Below, piece after piece: positions 14,165-14,974 of a DNA stretch of 14,974 nt; the first letter of the stretch is position 1, and each line of letters opens with the position of its first letter. The notes beneath the pieces are model-generated. The model was not told the DNA's origin. It searched no databases and saw only the letters and a program-made list of their open reading frames with translations. A program made the position numbers and the translations under genes. Source of the stretch: DASPKO01 sp035628055 (GTDB lineage Bacteria > Planctomycetota > Phycisphaerae > Phycisphaerales > UBA1924); assembly GCA_035628055.1 (NCBI GenBank), contig DASPKO010000043.1, forward strand, positions 1 through 14,974, read 5' to 3'.

Positions 14165-14737
14165 TCATTCCTCCACCAGGTCCACGTTGGTCCCGTGCGC
14201 CGACTCGAGCAGCCGCCGGGTCTGCGCGGGGTCGAACTTCGGGTCCGCCGCCTCGACGCAGATCACGAACCGGTCGTCACTCACCCGCAGGAACCGCTCC
14301 TTCTTCATCAGCGGGTGGTACAGCCGGGGGAGCGCGTTCATCGCCAGCATCCCGATCAGGCACGTGAAGGCCGTGAAGAGGATGCCCAGCTCGAAGGTGA
14401 TGGGCACGCGCGGCTCCCACGCCTCGTACGGCTTGCCCTGCACGACCAGCGGGTAGTCCACCTGCGTCATCCAGAGCTGCATCAGATAGCCGAGCCCGGC
14501 CCCCGTGAAGCCCAGGGTCGCGACCACCAGCGGGAGCCTGGTCGGGCGCAGTCCCATCGCCACGTCGATCCCGTGGACCGGGAAGGGCGAGAACGAGTCC
14601 CAGCGGGTGTACCCCGCGTTGCGCACCGCCTCGCAGGCGTGGTAGAAGTCGGCCGGGGTGGCGTACTCGGCCATCATGCCGTGCACGACCTTCCCCGCCT
14701 CGGTGGTGTAGATGGTTCTGCCGGTCTTTCGCGCCAT
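14165..14737 (-). CDS. actD: ActD, alternative complex III membrane subunit (DUF3341)
   Basis: A 190-residue subunit with a soluble N-terminal half, two helices (about 69-91 and 112-134) and a soluble C-terminal domain. The family mark is the loop SFSPFPVHGID (48-58) following FYHACEAVRNAGYTRWD (31-47). YEAWEPRVPITFELGILF (104-121) leads into the second helix. ActD carries no cofactor and holds the membrane subunits together. A GTG at 14773 is in frame and 12 codons earlier; the ATG at 14737 has GGGAAAGG about eight bases upstream and matches the family start, so it is preferred. The C-terminal TGA is 71 bases before the actE ATG. It lies 82 bases after actC. Confidence 0.93.
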   Translation of the reverse strand: MARKTGRTIYTTEAGKVVHGMMAEYATPADFYHACEAVRNAGYTRWDSFSPFPVHGIDVAMGLRPTRLPLVVATLGFTGAGLGYLMQLWMTQVDYPLVVQGKPYEAWEPRVPITFELGILFTAFTCLIGMLAMNALPRLYHPLMKKERFLRVSDDRFVICVEAADPKFDPAQTRRLLESAHGTNVDLVEE

Positions 14738-14745
14738 CGCCGCCG

Positions 14746-14753
14746 CCTTTCCC
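14746..14753 (-). promoter_or_regulatory. Ribosome binding site supporting the actD ATG at 14737
   Basis: GGGAAAGG on the minus strand, eight bases before ATG 14737. The in-frame GTG at 14773 lacks a comparable sequence. Confidence 0.45.
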
Positions 14754-14819
14754 GTCGCGTCTCGTGCTGGCACCGACTCCCGATCGATCCTCCGACCCAG
14801 GGCGCTCGCCCCCTACCGG

Positions 14820-14974
14820 CTAGTGACCCGTCCCCGCGCCGGCGCGGGTCCCCGCCCCCGCCGTGCCGGGCGGACCCTGCGTCGGCAGGTCCGCGTGGGC
14901 GTGGGGGCTGGCCTGCGGCGTCACCGCCTTGATCTCGCTCATCGCGAAGGCCGGCAGGAAGCGCAGGAAGAGCA
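14820..14974 (-). CDS. actC: ActC C-terminal end (NrfD-like subunit of alternative complex III), partial
   Basis: The last 51 complete codons of a larger protein, ending at TAG (14820-14822). The visible part reads LFLRFLPAFAMSEIKAVTPQ and then a tail with ASPHAHADLPTQGPP and Gly/Ala/Thr repeats ending GTGH. LRFLP followed by EIK is what the C-termini of ActC/NrfD-like subunits look like after the last helix, and the position just before actD in the order actC-D-E-F agrees. ActC is the quinol-oxidising membrane subunit; none of its helices or quinol-site residues are in the window, so assignment depends on context. The coding DNA of the tail contains a perfect 16-base GC palindrome at 14833-14848. 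The His-containing tail resembles the His-rich tails of other subunits in this operon. Confidence 0.75.
   Translation of the reverse strand, partial: LFLRFLPAFAMSEIKAVTPQASPHAHADLPTQGPPGTAGAGTRAGAGTGH

Noticed and set aside
14094..14168. ATGA-coupled earlier start for actE at 14168
   Set aside because: It would add 25 charged residues before the signal peptide, preventing a normal lipoprotein signal; the Met at 14093 begins a typical KRD plus hydrophobic signal.
14833..14848. Perfect 16-base palindrome CCCGCGCCGGCGCGGG
   Set aside because: It lies in the Gly/Ala/Thr tail codons of actC and is explained by simple GC-rich coding; it is not next to the stop with a U-tract and is not repeated elsewhere that I could see.
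1..14974. Mobile elements, CRISPR arrays, tRNA or rRNA genes, foreign-looking gene islands
   Set aside because: No regular repeat-spacer pattern, transposase or integrase motif, cloverleaf or rRNA core sequence was seen. Base composition and coding style look even across the window, so there is no sign of recent transfer.

Overview
This is a very GC-rich window (visibly around 70% G+C or more, not counted) from a chromosome that reads like a planctomycete, most likely of the Phycisphaerae/Phycisphaerales type. The reasons are an alternative complex III plus A2-type caa3 oxidase operon, and a reduced division/cell-wall cluster in which rsmH, ftsL and ftsI are retained but no mraZ precedes rsmH. 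The assignment is an inference from gene content and protein style. Fourteen genes are supported, two of them cut by the window edges. Thirteen lie on the minus strand; only sppA is on the plus strand. Most other long open frames are GC-driven shadows.

Left part (1-3463, minus strand): a division and cell-wall block transcribed leftwards as rsmH (16S rRNA methyltransferase), a membrane-anchored protein with two LysM domains, a short FtsL-like protein, then ftsI (the transpeptidase PBP3), whose catalytic half lies beyond base 1. FtsL and FtsI overlap by 4 bases and both start with GTG. The LysM gene between rsmH and ftsL is an unusual insertion in this otherwise standard order.

Middle (3464-4556): a 56-base divergent gap separates rsmH from an sppA-like signal peptide peptidase on the plus strand. 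Both genes have a TANNNT box exactly 8 bases before their ATG and no Shine-Dalgarno sequence, which suggests a pair of leaderless transcripts. The 3' end of sppA overlaps the end of the respiratory operon tail-to-tail by 19 bases.

Right part (4518-14974, minus strand): one long respiratory operon read from the right edge leftwards: actC (C-terminal end only), actD, actE, actF, a small one-helix protein of unknown function, a SCO-type copper chaperone, coxB with CuA and a fused cytochrome c domain, coxA, coxC, subunit IV, and a two-helix protein of unknown function that starts with TTG. ActC and ActF are NrfD-like quinol-side subunits. Electrons would leave through the ActE haem c to the haem c domain of CoxB, then CuA, then the haem a/a3-CuB centre of CoxA. 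Quinol oxidation and oxygen reduction are therefore encoded as one unit, consistent with a physical supercomplex. Several subunits carry His-rich tails, and several exported ones carry long Pro-rich tails.

No stretch above 300 bases lacks a gene. No tRNA, rRNA, CRISPR array, insertion sequence or integrase was seen. The gaps hold RBS-like sequences and some GC-rich hairpins. The least-described parts are the two unknown operon members, the LysM insertion in the division cluster, and the paired leaderless promoters.
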